Positions 1 to 5,968 of a DNA stretch of 7,837 nt are shown in pieces (position 1 is the stretch's first letter; each line of letters begins with the position of its first letter). The position numbers and the translations under genes are program-made. This DNA is from Bacteroidales bacterium. Lineage in GTDB: Bacteria > Bacteroidota > Bacteroidia > Bacteroidales > VadinHA17. The notes under the pieces were generated by a model. The model was not told the origin of the DNA. It worked only from the letters and a program-made list of their open reading frames with translations, and did not search any database. The stretch covers positions 1 to 7,837 of the forward strand of contig JAUYBT010000096.1 of assembly GCA_030692905.1 (NCBI GenBank), in the 5' to 3' direction.

Positions 1-279
1 AGGGATAAGAAAAAATGCTCCAACAGCCATAACAATGATACCTGAAGTTTTTCCTCCCGATGATCCGATGGTTATTACCAGACCTATTGTTACAAGCAGC
101 ATCGGCCAACTGAAAATAACATGATAAATAAAATCGGGGAAGAAACCAGTGTTCCTCATTACAAGGAATAGCCCAACCAGGACAAGTATCACACCAATAA
201 TGGCTCGATTGTTCTGAAGATGATGATGTTCGCGCCTGTACGGGCGGTTCTCATCTCTGTAGTTTTCATTTGTTTCCAT
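1..279 (-). CDS. LiaI/LiaF-type transmembrane protein (DUF5668-like), 3' end outside window
   Basis: Read from ATG at 279 leftwards, 93 codons stay open to the edge, so this is the N-terminal part of a longer protein. A hydrophilic, Arg/His-rich start (REHHH at residues 16-20) is followed by hydrophobic segments at about 25-42, 54-72 and 78-93, the last one cut. The W-P plus I-G pattern (W58 P59, I65 G66) at the head of the second segment is what I associate with the LiaI/LiaF-like transmembrane region. In that family such proteins often carry a C-terminal soluble domain linked to cell-envelope stress, but that part would lie outside the window. The gene follows the related gene at 314-673 by 34 bases on the same strand, so the two are probably co-transcribed. 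The membrane location is firm; the family name is recognition from pattern and the role is unknown. Confidence 0.7.
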   Translation of the reverse strand, partial: METNENYRDENRPYRREHHHLQNNRAIIGVILVLVGLFLVMRNTGFFPDFIYHVIFSWPMLLVTIGLVITIGSSGGKTSGIIVMAVGAFFLIP

Positions 280-313
280 AATTGTAAATTTATTTGTTTC
301 TGAATTAATTACT

Positions 314-673
314 TTAGTTTTTTTGTTTAAAAAATGAAGATAAAATAAATGACACACCGATTAGAACAATTACTGCCGGCCAATAGAAAGTTTTGATGAT
401 TTCCGGGGTTACAACAAAGAAGTTGTCCAGTAAAAAATATGTTCCTCCGGCTATAAGTAATAAACCTCCGGTGAATTGCAGGTTAAGCAAAAGCAATACT
501 CCAATGAATACCATTGCTGTCTCCCAGGTAAAATAGCTGCTGACGCTCCCGAGGTTAAGCAGGTCATTGGTGGCAACGAGGAGTGCCAACCCCAGTACAA
601 TGAAAAACAATCCTATTCCCACCCTGGGATGATGTTCCCTGTCTCGTAAATGATGATAATCTATGTGTCTCAT
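314..673 (-). CDS. Small four-helix membrane protein, LiaI/LiaF-type transmembrane region (DUF5668-like)
   Basis: This is a complete 119-residue protein. A short His/Arg-rich N-terminus (H3, H7-H8, H14-H15; REHH motif at 12-15) precedes four hydrophobic segments at about 19-36, 47-64, 68-83 and 96-114, and the protein ends in a short basic tail (KQKN). The second and fourth segments each begin with a Trp and carry an I-G pair (W50/I57-G58; W98-P99/I105-G106), so the protein looks like two copies of one two-helix unit. The downstream partial gene has the same motifs, which suggests gene duplication. The ATG at 673 sits 24 nt past an exact reverse-strand TAnnTTTG box, which supports this start. 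It is likely the first gene of a minus-strand operon. No enzymatic residues are visible; an envelope or membrane-stress role is only an inference from the family resemblance. Confidence 0.75.
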   Translation of the reverse strand: MRHIDYHHLRDREHHPRVGIGLFFIVLGLALLVATNDLLNLGSVSSYFTWETAMVFIGVLLLLNLQFTGGLLLIAGGTYFLLDNFFVVTPEIIKTFYWPAVIVLIGVSFILSSFFKQKN

Positions 674-696
674 ATTTGAAATTATTAAATCTGTAC

Positions 697-704
697 CAAA
701 AGTA
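697..704 (-). promoter_or_regulatory. Candidate -7 box (TACTTTTG) for the minus-strand membrane-protein genes
   Basis: The reverse strand reads TACTTTTG, an exact match to the Bacteroidota -7 consensus TAnnTTTG. Its last base is 24 nt from the ATG at 673. I found no good TTTG/TTG -33 element at the usual spacing, so the call rests on the -7 box and its position. Confidence 0.5.
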
Positions 705-827
705 ATTCTCGTTGTAAGAGCGACTAAGAGAAAATCGGTAAACAGCGTATTTCTATCGGTATTTGGTCTTTTAAGGCAATAAATGTTACTTTTTTGTTGA
801 TAATTTTTTTAATTGAAGAAGGATTCA

Positions 828-835
828 TATTTTTG
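828..835 (+). promoter_or_regulatory. Candidate -7 box (TATTTTTG) for the yceD-rpmF-plsX-fabH operon
   Basis: TATTTTTG matches the Bacteroidota -7 consensus TAnnTTTG exactly and is followed by CA. It lies 20 nt before the ATG at 855. Upstream, 804-810 is a run of T rather than a clean TTTG at the expected -33 spacing. The box lies downstream of the alternative TTG start at 813, which argues against that longer reading. Confidence 0.5.
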
Positions 836-854
836 CAAACCAAAATTTGAAGAG

Positions 855-1376
855 ATGTCCGGAAGATATGCCATACCGTTAAGCGGATTGAAAGAAGGAC
901 GCCACACTATTGATTTTGAGATTGGGAAAGAGTTTTTTGAACAGTTTGAGGAGTCGGAAGTTAAGGGAGGAAGCCTTATTGCAAATATTGAGATGGATAA
1001 AAGATTTTCTCATTTAGATTTTGTATTAAGGATTTCCGGCAGCGTTAGAATATGCTGTGACCGATGTCTGGAGATGTTTTTCCAACCTGTTAATTGTGAG
1101 AACAGGCTTCTTGTTAAGTTTGGGAAAAGCATTGAAGATATTGATCCGGACATTCTTTCAGTACCGGCCGACGAGCATGAATTGGATCTGCAGCAGCATA
1201 TATATGAATTTATTCTTCTGGCTCTGCCGATTAAAAGGGTGCACCCTGATGATAATAATGGGAATAGCACCTGTGATCCGGAAATGTTGAAAAAACTTGA
1301 AGAGCTTATTGTTGAAGAGGAAAATGAAAATGACCCACGTTGGGATGAATTGAAAAAACTAATGAATGATAATTAA
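855..1376 (+). CDS. yceD: DUF177 / YceD family protein
   Basis: This DUF177 protein is encoded directly upstream of rpmF, as in many bacteria; the family has been linked to 23S rRNA/ribosome accumulation, and its molecular activity is not visible here. I start it at ATG 855, giving 173 residues. An in-frame TTG at 813 would add 14 residues but precedes the likely promoter box, and the family-like opening (YAIPLSGLKEG, residues 5-15) follows ATG 855 closely; GAAGAG sits just before it. The central cysteine motif (C68, C71, then L72) is typical of the family, with another Cys at 140, and the C-terminus has the characteristic DPRWDELKKL at 160-169. An acidic stretch lies at 149-160. The stop is 11 nt before rpmF, which indicates co-transcription. 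Confidence 0.88.
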   Translation: MSGRYAIPLSGLKEGRHTIDFEIGKEFFEQFEESEVKGGSLIANIEMDKRFSHLDFVLRISGSVRICCDRCLEMFFQPVNCENRLLVKFGKSIEDIDPDILSVPADEHELDLQQHIYEFILLALPIKRVHPDDNNGNSTCDPEMLKKLEELIVEEENENDPRWDELKKLMNDN

Positions 1377-1387
1377 ATAAATTTAAA

Positions 1388-1573
1388 ATGGCACATCCTA
1401 AACACAAACATTCTAAGACCAGAAGAGATAAGCGCAGAACACACTACAAGGCAACTGCGCCTACAGTGGCAAGATGTTCAAACTGCGGATCTTCGGTTCT
1501 GTATCACAGGGTATGTCCTGAGTGCGGATTTTACAGAGGCAAACTTGCTATTGAGAAGAAGGCAACAGCTTAA
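1388..1573 (+). CDS. rpmF: 50S ribosomal protein L32
   Basis: A 61-residue, strongly basic protein with the L32 N-terminus MAHPKHKHSKTRRDKRR. It carries two CxxC pairs forming a zinc ribbon (C30, C33, C43, C46), so this is the zinc-binding form of L32 rather than a C-minus paralogue. It is a structural component of the large ribosomal subunit. The length is normal for the family and the ATG is unambiguous. It sits between yceD and plsX in the classical arrangement, with 11- and 25-nt gaps, so it is expected to share their transcript. No L32 autoregulatory structure is evident in the short leader. Confidence 0.97.
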   Translation: MAHPKHKHSKTRRDKRRTHYKATAPTVARCSNCGSSVLYHRVCPECGFYRGKLAIEKKATA

Positions 1574-1598
1574 CTTCTCTTAACTTAAAAAATGTAAT

Positions 1599-2537
1599 AT
1601 GAGAATTGGTCTTGATGTCATGGGTGGTGATTTTGCACCTGATACAATCATTGAGGGCGCAGTTGATTCACTGCAGCATTTATCAGTTAATGAGAAGCTT
1701 GTCCTTATTGGAGATGAAGCTTCCATTTACAGGAAACTGAGTGAGATGCAGATAGAGCCATCCCTGTTTGAAATTGTACACACATCCCAGGTAATTGAGA
1801 TGGCTGATCACCCGGCAAAAGCTTTCTCACAGAAAAAGGATTCAAGCATTGCAGTTGGTTATGGAATGCTGAAAAGTGATGTTCTTGATGGTTTTTGCAG
1901 TGCTGGAAATACCGGTGCAATGCTGGTAGGAGCAAGCTATACTGTCAATGTGATCCCCGGTGTCTTAAGACCGGCTCTTGCAACAGTCTTACCATGTGTT
2001 GATAACCGCGATTCAGTTATCCTTGATATAGGGTTAAATCCTGATTGTAAACCGGATGTACTTCTTCAGTATGGGATACTTGGAAGCATTTATGCAAAGT
2101 ATATTTTGGGAACAGAGAATCCAACAATCGGGTTACTCAATATCGGTGAGGAAGAAACAAAAGGAACTCCTGCTGTGAAAGCAGCGTATGAGTTAATGAA
2201 AGAACATCCCGGACTGAATTTTGCGGGAAATATTGAAGGAAATGCACTCTTCCGCGAAACGATGACTGATGTTATAGTTTGTGATGGCTTTGTAGGGAAT
2301 GTTATTCTTAAACAGGCAGAAGCATTCCATCATATCTATAAATCCAGAAATCTTAAAGACTCATATTTTGATCGTCTTGACTTCGAAAATATTGGAGGGA
2401 CGCCAATAGTCGGGATTAATGCCAATGTCGTGATCGGGCATGGAATTTCTAAAAGGAAAGCCATAATGAATATGGTTCTTCAGACTAGGGCAGTTGTACA
2501 TGCCAATCTGGCTCAAAAGATTAAAGAAGCAATATAA
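1599..2537 (+). CDS. plsX: Phosphate acyltransferase PlsX
   Basis: PlsX converts acyl-ACP and phosphate into acyl-phosphate, the acyl donor for PlsY in phospholipid synthesis; it is a soluble, membrane-associated enzyme. The 312-residue product shows the family signatures in order: DVMGGD at 6-11, SAGNTGA at 101-107, a DIGLNPDCKP segment at 143-152 (many homologues have G-A-N-V-D here), NIGEEETKG at 181-189, CDGFVGNVILK at 228-238 and a Gly-rich GGTPIVG beginning at 266. Length is within the usual range, somewhat short. Its TAA is followed after 2 nt by the fabH ATG, so translational coupling of the two is likely. ATG 1599 gives the canonical MRIGLDVMGGD start. Confidence 0.97.
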   Translation: MRIGLDVMGGDFAPDTIIEGAVDSLQHLSVNEKLVLIGDEASIYRKLSEMQIEPSLFEIVHTSQVIEMADHPAKAFSQKKDSSIAVGYGMLKSDVLDGFCSAGNTGAMLVGASYTVNVIPGVLRPALATVLPCVDNRDSVILDIGLNPDCKPDVLLQYGILGSIYAKYILGTENPTIGLLNIGEEETKGTPAVKAAYELMKEHPGLNFAGNIEGNALFRETMTDVIVCDGFVGNVILKQAEAFHHIYKSRNLKDSYFDRLDFENIGGTPIVGINANVVIGHGISKRKAIMNMVLQTRAVVHANLAQKIKEAI

Positions 2538-2539
2538 TT

Positions 2540-3538
2540 ATGGGAAAAATACGAGCAGCTATTACTGGTATCAATGCCTGGGTTCCGGAATACAAGTTGA
2601 CAAATCAGGAACTTTCAAAAATGGTTGATACCTCCGACGAATGGATCATGCAGAGAGTCGGAGTAAAGGAGAGACGAATTCTTAAAGGAAAGGGGCGTGG
2701 AAGTTCGGTTCTGGGAGAGCAGGCTGTCCGGGGTTTACTATTAAAAACCAATACTGCACCTGAAGATGTTGATCTGCTGATTTGTTCCACCGTTACCCCC
2801 GACATGTTCTTCCCGGCAACTGCAAATATCATATCTGATAAGTGCGGAATTAAAAATGCATTCAGTTTTGACCTTAATGCAGCTTGTTCGGGATTTCTTT
2901 TTGCTTTGCAGACAGGAGCAGCTTATATTGAAACCGGCAGGTATAAAAAAGTTATTATTGTCGGAGCCGACAAAATGTCGTCAATTACCGATTATACTGA
3001 CCGGACCACATGCCCTCTCTTTGGAGATGCAGCGGGAGCCGTTCTGCTTGAACCTACCGCAGAGGAATTCGGGATAATGGATTATATTTTTCATACTGAC
3101 GGGTCGGGTCGGAAATACCTTTACCTGAAAGCCGGAGGCTCTGTTAAGCCTGCCTCTCATAAAACAGTTGATGCTAAAGAGCACTTTATATATCAGAAAG
3201 GACAGACTGTATTTAAATTTGCTGTTTTAAACATGGCCGATGTAACAGCAGAGATTATGGAACGGAATAATCTCAAATCGGAAGACATTGCCTGGCTTGT
3301 TCCGCATCAGGCAAACCTTCGTATTATCGAAGCTACAGGACGAAGGATGGGACTTGCTCCCGAAAAGGTAATGATCAACATCGAGAATTATGGGAATACA
3401 ACTTCGGCTACAATTCCCTTATGTATCTGGGAATATGAACAAAAACTTAAAAAAGGAGATATTCTGATACTTGCCGCATTCGGTGGTGGCTTTACCTGGG
3501 GCTCTATCTACCTGAAGTGGGCATACGATCCCAAATAA
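2540..3538 (+). CDS. fabH: Beta-ketoacyl-ACP synthase III (FabH)
   Basis: FabH condenses a short acyl-CoA, normally acetyl-CoA or a branched primer, with malonyl-ACP to start type II fatty-acid synthesis in the cytosol. The 332-residue protein has the complete thiolase-fold catalytic triad: C116 in NAACSGF, H256 in PHQAN and N286 in NYGNTTSA. Other family marks are DTSDEWI (30-36), TDRTTCPLFGDAAGA (153-167) and the C-terminal glycine loop FGGGFTWG (314-321). It is the last gene of the yceD-rpmF-plsX-fabH set. No fabD or fabG follows; instead there is a 113-nt gap and the bactofilin/ATP synthase genes. Primer specificity (acetyl or branched-chain) cannot be read reliably from the sequence. Confidence 0.96.
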   Translation: MGKIRAAITGINAWVPEYKLTNQELSKMVDTSDEWIMQRVGVKERRILKGKGRGSSVLGEQAVRGLLLKTNTAPEDVDLLICSTVTPDMFFPATANIISDKCGIKNAFSFDLNAACSGFLFALQTGAAYIETGRYKKVIIVGADKMSSITDYTDRTTCPLFGDAAGAVLLEPTAEEFGIMDYIFHTDGSGRKYLYLKAGGSVKPASHKTVDAKEHFIYQKGQTVFKFAVLNMADVTAEIMERNNLKSEDIAWLVPHQANLRIIEATGRRMGLAPEKVMINIENYGNTTSATIPLCIWEYEQKLKKGDILILAAFGGGFTWGSIYLKWAYDPK

Positions 3539-3605
3539 GTCATCTCTTTCTGATATAAATACCCCCTTTTTCTTTCCCCTTTTTATTTTTATCTGCAATA
3601 GTTTT

Positions 3606-3613
3606 TATATTTG
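3606..3613 (+). promoter_or_regulatory. Candidate -7 box (TATATTTG), upstream of bactofilin/atp genes
   Basis: An exact TAnnTTTG match 38 nt before the ATG at 3652. T-rich sequence at 3581-3590 lies near the -33 position but has no clean TTTG. It is one of two candidate boxes in this gap; the other, at 3622-3629, is better spaced relative to the start codon. Confidence 0.4.
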
Positions 3614-3621
3614 TGAGTTAT

Positions 3622-3629
3622 TAAGTTTG
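3622..3629 (+). promoter_or_regulatory. Candidate -7 box (TAAGTTTG), upstream of bactofilin/atp genes
   Basis: An exact TAnnTTTG match ending 22 nt before the bactofilin ATG, close to the 20 and 24 nt seen for the two divergent boxes around 697-835. A TTTTT run at 3602-3606 sits roughly where a -33 element would be. If used, it would serve bactofilin and probably the whole atp gene set. Confidence 0.45.
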
Positions 3630-3651
3630 AATCTCTAAATTTTTAAATATT

Positions 3652-4065
3652 ATGGCAAAGTACAACGAGACTGATAGCACCACGATTAACCTTATTAGTA
3701 ATGGAACAGATATAACCGGTGATATAAAATCCAATGGTGATATCCGTATCGATGGATCTCTTACGGGAAATCTCAACACAAAAGGGAAAGTTGTTATTGG
3801 TCCAACCGGAAAGGTGAGTGGGGAAGTTATTTGTAAAAACTCAGAAGTTTCAGGCATAATTGAAGGTAAAATAACGGTTGGTCAGTTACTTAACCTGAAA
3901 GCATCTTCAAAAATACACGGTGATATAGTTACTTCAAAACTTTCTATAGAACCGGGAGCAAAATTCTCCGGGAATTGCAATATGACTGATAATGAAGACA
4001 ATGGAAGAGCAGCAATCACAAAAGAAAAAGAACCTGAAAAATCAGGAGAAAAACAAGGAAAATAG
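3652..4065 (+). CDS. Bactofilin (polymer-forming cytoskeletal protein, DUF583)
   Basis: Bactofilins self-assemble without nucleotide into filaments that scaffold envelope or membrane proteins. This 137-residue protein has the typical plan: a short N-terminal tail with a small hydrophobic patch (TINLIS, 11-16), a right-handed beta-helix core at about 18-111 made of short repeats alternating G, hydrophobic and I/V residues (GDI at 23-25, IDGSLTGNL at 33-41, KVSGEV at 54-59, IHGDIV at 88-93), and a charged, probably disordered C-terminal tail (113-137). No transmembrane segment or peptidase domain is fused to it. Its last 25 codons overlap the start of atpZ in another frame, so it heads the ATP synthase gene set; a role in placing or organising membrane complexes is possible but is only inference. 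The family call is confident, the partner is unknown. Confidence 0.92.
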   Translation: MAKYNETDSTTINLISNGTDITGDIKSNGDIRIDGSLTGNLNTKGKVVIGPTGKVSGEVICKNSEVSGIIEGKITVGQLLNLKASSKIHGDIVTSKLSIEPGAKFSGNCNMTDNEDNGRAAITKEKEPEKSGEKQGK

Positions 4066-4255
4066 CGGGATAAAAGACTACGCCAAATATACAGGCATAG
4101 CATTCCAGATGATAGGCATAATTCTTGTTACAACCTGGGGTGGTATAAAACTTGATAAACTGATGGGTTTCGAAAAACCTGTTTTTACAATAATCCTTTC
4201 CCTTCTTGGAGTTTTTGCAGCAATATACACTGCAGTGAAAGATTTTATTAAGTGA
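3992..4255 (+). CDS. atpZ: AtpZ/AtpI family ATP synthase accessory membrane protein
   Basis: An 87-residue protein with a Lys/Gln/Glu-rich cytoplasmic N-terminus (1-26) and two transmembrane helices at about 33-51 and 63-83. The motifs DYAKYTGIAFQM (29-40) and GGIKLDKLMG (50-59) between the helices are characteristic of the AtpZ/AtpI-like family, small proteins at the head of atp operons associated with assembly or ion supply of the F1F0 ATP synthase. There is no ATG, GTG or TTG between residue 4 and M40 in the first helix, so the start must be ATG 3992 or ATG 4001, both inside the bactofilin gene. That forces a 65-74 nt overlap and suggests coupled translation. Function is assigned by family and place, not by catalytic residues. 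Confidence 0.88.
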   Translation: MKTMEEQQSQKKKNLKNQEKNKENSGIKDYAKYTGIAFQMIGIILVTTWGGIKLDKLMGFEKPVFTIILSLLGVFAAIYTAVKDFIK

Positions 4256-4264
4256 TCCACATTT

Positions 4265-4651
4265 TTGAAACCACTTCATAAATATATTTTATTACTGTTA
4301 TTCCTGAATATACTGTTACTTGGCACAGGATATTTACTGGTTTCAGTAGCAAACCTCAATCTCTTCTTCAGCGATATTGCCATTCTATCCTCAGTCTTTT
4401 CAATAATTGCACTTATAACTCTGGTCATTTTTTTAAGAGGTCAGACCAAAGAACCAGACAGCCAGACACTACATAGTCTGGTCTCTGTAAGCCTGAAGTT
4501 TCTGCTTGAGATGGTATTAGCTCTTGTTTGGTTTATTGTTGCTAAAAAAACATCTTTGCCATCTGTTTTAATATTTTTTGTTTTATATTTAACACTCACT
4601 TTGTTTTCGATATGGGTTATACTGAAAACACTGAAAAACAAATCTTTATAA
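4265..4651 (+). CDS. AtpI-like four-helix membrane protein (putative ATP synthase subunit I)
   Basis: A 128-residue, very hydrophobic protein with four predicted transmembrane helices at about 7-29, 36-57, 71-92 and 98-120, a basic N-terminus and a short charged loop (GQTKEPDSQ, 59-67). K78 and E82 fall inside the third helix. Topology, size and position between atpZ and atpB fit an AtpI / ATP synthase I-chain protein, which helps c-ring assembly in some bacteria. Sequence identity to that family is not obvious by eye, so I give no symbol. The only usable start is TTG 4265: the frame is closed by the atpZ stop at 4253 and the next Met is residue 83. It begins 9 nt after atpZ and ends 13 nt before atpB. 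Confidence 0.7.
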   Translation: MKPLHKYILLLLFLNILLLGTGYLLVSVANLNLFFSDIAILSSVFSIIALITLVIFLRGQTKEPDSQTLHSLVSVSLKFLLEMVLALVWFIVAKKTSLPSVLIFFVLYLTLTLFSIWVILKTLKNKSL

Positions 4652-4664
4652 AACTGATATTGAT

Positions 4665-5726
4665 TTGAAAACAAAAAATTTAATTGGTTTTTTCTTCTTT
4701 TTTCTCCTTGCGGGAACAACTATTCAAGCCTTTGGCCAGGAAGTTGAAGAAAAAGGGGAGGGTAAAGAAAAATTCAAAGCCAGCACATATATTCTTGAAC
4801 ATATTGCTGATTCGCATGAGTGGCATATTCTTACGAAAAAGAATGGAGAGAGTGTTGCTATATATCTGCCTGTTATTGTATTCAGCAAGGAGACCGGTCT
4901 GAATATCTTTTCTTCAAAACGGCTTGCTCATGGTCATGAGTATAAAGGTTTCAGGCTTGAAGAGGAAGGCGACCTGAAAGGGAAAATTGTTTTGGTAAAT
5001 GAGGAGGGGCATGTTGATGAAGAAAATCTTCCTCTTGACCTTTCAATGACAAAAACTGTTGTGGGGATGTTATCTGCTGCAATAATTGGCCTGTTGTTAT
5101 TCCTGTCGCTTGCGCGATCATATAAGAAAACAGGAATCAGTCATCCTAAAGGGATTCAGAGTTTCCTTGAACCAATCATACTTTTTGTCCGCGATGATAT
5201 TGCAATCCCTAACATTGGGAAGGATAAATATGAAAAGTTTATGCCTTACCTGCTAACTGCATTCTTTTTTATTCTAATTAATAATATAATGGGAATTGTT
5301 CCATTTCCTCCGCCATTCGGCGCCAATGTTACTGGGAATATTGCAGTTACACTCGTATTGGCGTTGTTCACATTTTTCATTACACAATTTAACGGAAACA
5401 AAGCATACTGGAGACATATTCTTGCTACTCCCGGAGTCCCATTCTGGCTATTACCAATAATAATCCCTGTAGAGATTATGGGAATGTTTGCAAAGCCATT
5501 TGCCTTAATGGTCCGTTTGTTTGCGAATATTACAGCCGGGCATATAATTGTTCTTAGCCTGGTTTGTATAATATTTATTTTCAAATCATTAGCTGTTGCT
5601 CCGGTTTTAGTTATTTTTGTGATTTTTATGGATTGTCTCGAACTTCTTGTGGCTTTCCTTCAAGCATATGTATTCACCTTATTGTCAGCTTTGTTTGTAA
5701 GCCTGGCAGTAAAGGAACATCATTGA
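4665..5726 (+). CDS. atpB: F1F0 ATP synthase subunit a, with signal peptide and N-terminal extra-membrane domain
   Basis: Subunit a forms the two proton half-channels against the c-ring. The conserved motor arginine is R284 in MVRLFAN (282-288), with downstream polar residues E326 and Q333 in the last helices (LELLVAFLQAY). At 353 residues it is about 100 longer than the E. coli protein. The extra part comprises a signal peptide (hydrophobic 6-22, possible cleavage near AFG-Q at 22-25) and a soluble domain at about 37-125 rich in His and acidic residues (H46, H51, H54, H89, H91, H116). Membrane helices occur at about 130-150, 193-215, 224-241, 260-277, 285-308 and 310-348. Such an extension is typical of Bacteroidota. 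The start is TTG 4665; an in-frame stop lies at 4632 and no ATG precedes residue 128, so the signal peptide requires this start. Its 3' end is 29 nt before atpE. Confidence 0.95.
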   Translation: MKTKNLIGFFFFFLLAGTTIQAFGQEVEEKGEGKEKFKASTYILEHIADSHEWHILTKKNGESVAIYLPVIVFSKETGLNIFSSKRLAHGHEYKGFRLEEEGDLKGKIVLVNEEGHVDEENLPLDLSMTKTVVGMLSAAIIGLLLFLSLARSYKKTGISHPKGIQSFLEPIILFVRDDIAIPNIGKDKYEKFMPYLLTAFFFILINNIMGIVPFPPPFGANVTGNIAVTLVLALFTFFITQFNGNKAYWRHILATPGVPFWLLPIIIPVEIMGMFAKPFALMVRLFANITAGHIIVLSLVCIIFIFKSLAVAPVLVIFVIFMDCLELLVAFLQAYVFTLLSALFVSLAVKEHH

Positions 5727-5755
5727 TTTTTATTGTTTAATTAAAACCAAGTATT

Positions 5756-5959
5756 ATGACAGGAACATTGGCAGCAATAGGAGCAGGTCTCGCAGTAATA
5801 GGTGCAGGACTTGGTATCGGTAGAATAGGTAGCTCGGCAATGGATGCAATAGCCAGACAGCCTGAAGCTGCTTCAAAGATCCAGACAGCAATGATAATCT
5901 CTGCAGCCCTTATTGAAGGTGTTGCATTGTTTGCAGTTGTGGTAGCTCTTCTTGCTTAG
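5756..5959 (+). CDS. atpE: F1F0 ATP synthase subunit c
   Basis: Subunit c forms the rotating membrane ring that carries protons. The 67-residue hairpin has helix 1 at about 4-24 with the glycine-rich packing pattern GAGLGIG (16-22), a polar loop with the family signature ARQPEA (33-38), and helix 2 at about 44-66 with the ion-binding carboxylate E54. Aligned against the sodium-type ring of Ilyobacter, the Gln of helix 1 is replaced by I21 and the Ser-Thr after the glutamate by G55-V56, which points to protons as the coupling ion. It is short for the family because the N-terminal extension seen in many homologues is missing. ATG 5756 is the only sensible start. A strong hairpin follows the stop. 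Confidence 0.96.
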   Translation: MTGTLAAIGAGLAVIGAGLGIGRIGSSAMDAIARQPEAASKIQTAMIISAALIEGVALFAVVVALLA

Positions 5960-5968
5960 TAAGAAATT

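Noticed and set aside
813..854. TTG-started extension of the DUF177 gene by 14 residues
   Set aside because: The stretch contains the likely -7 box at 828-835, and the family-like N-terminus begins right after ATG 855.
5246..5584. 112-codon open frame on the minus strand inside atpB
   Set aside because: It lies opposite the conserved membrane core of subunit a and reflects codon bias of hydrophobic residues; no promoter or family signature.
5730..5750. AT-rich inverted repeat in the atpB-atpE gap
   Set aside because: The pairing is only about four A-T/G-C pairs with imperfect extension, weak enough to be expected by chance in this AT-rich gap.
5756..5959. Possible sodium-driven c-ring
   Set aside because: The Gln in helix 1 and the Ser-Thr after the helix 2 glutamate that mark sodium binding are replaced by Ile and Gly-Val.
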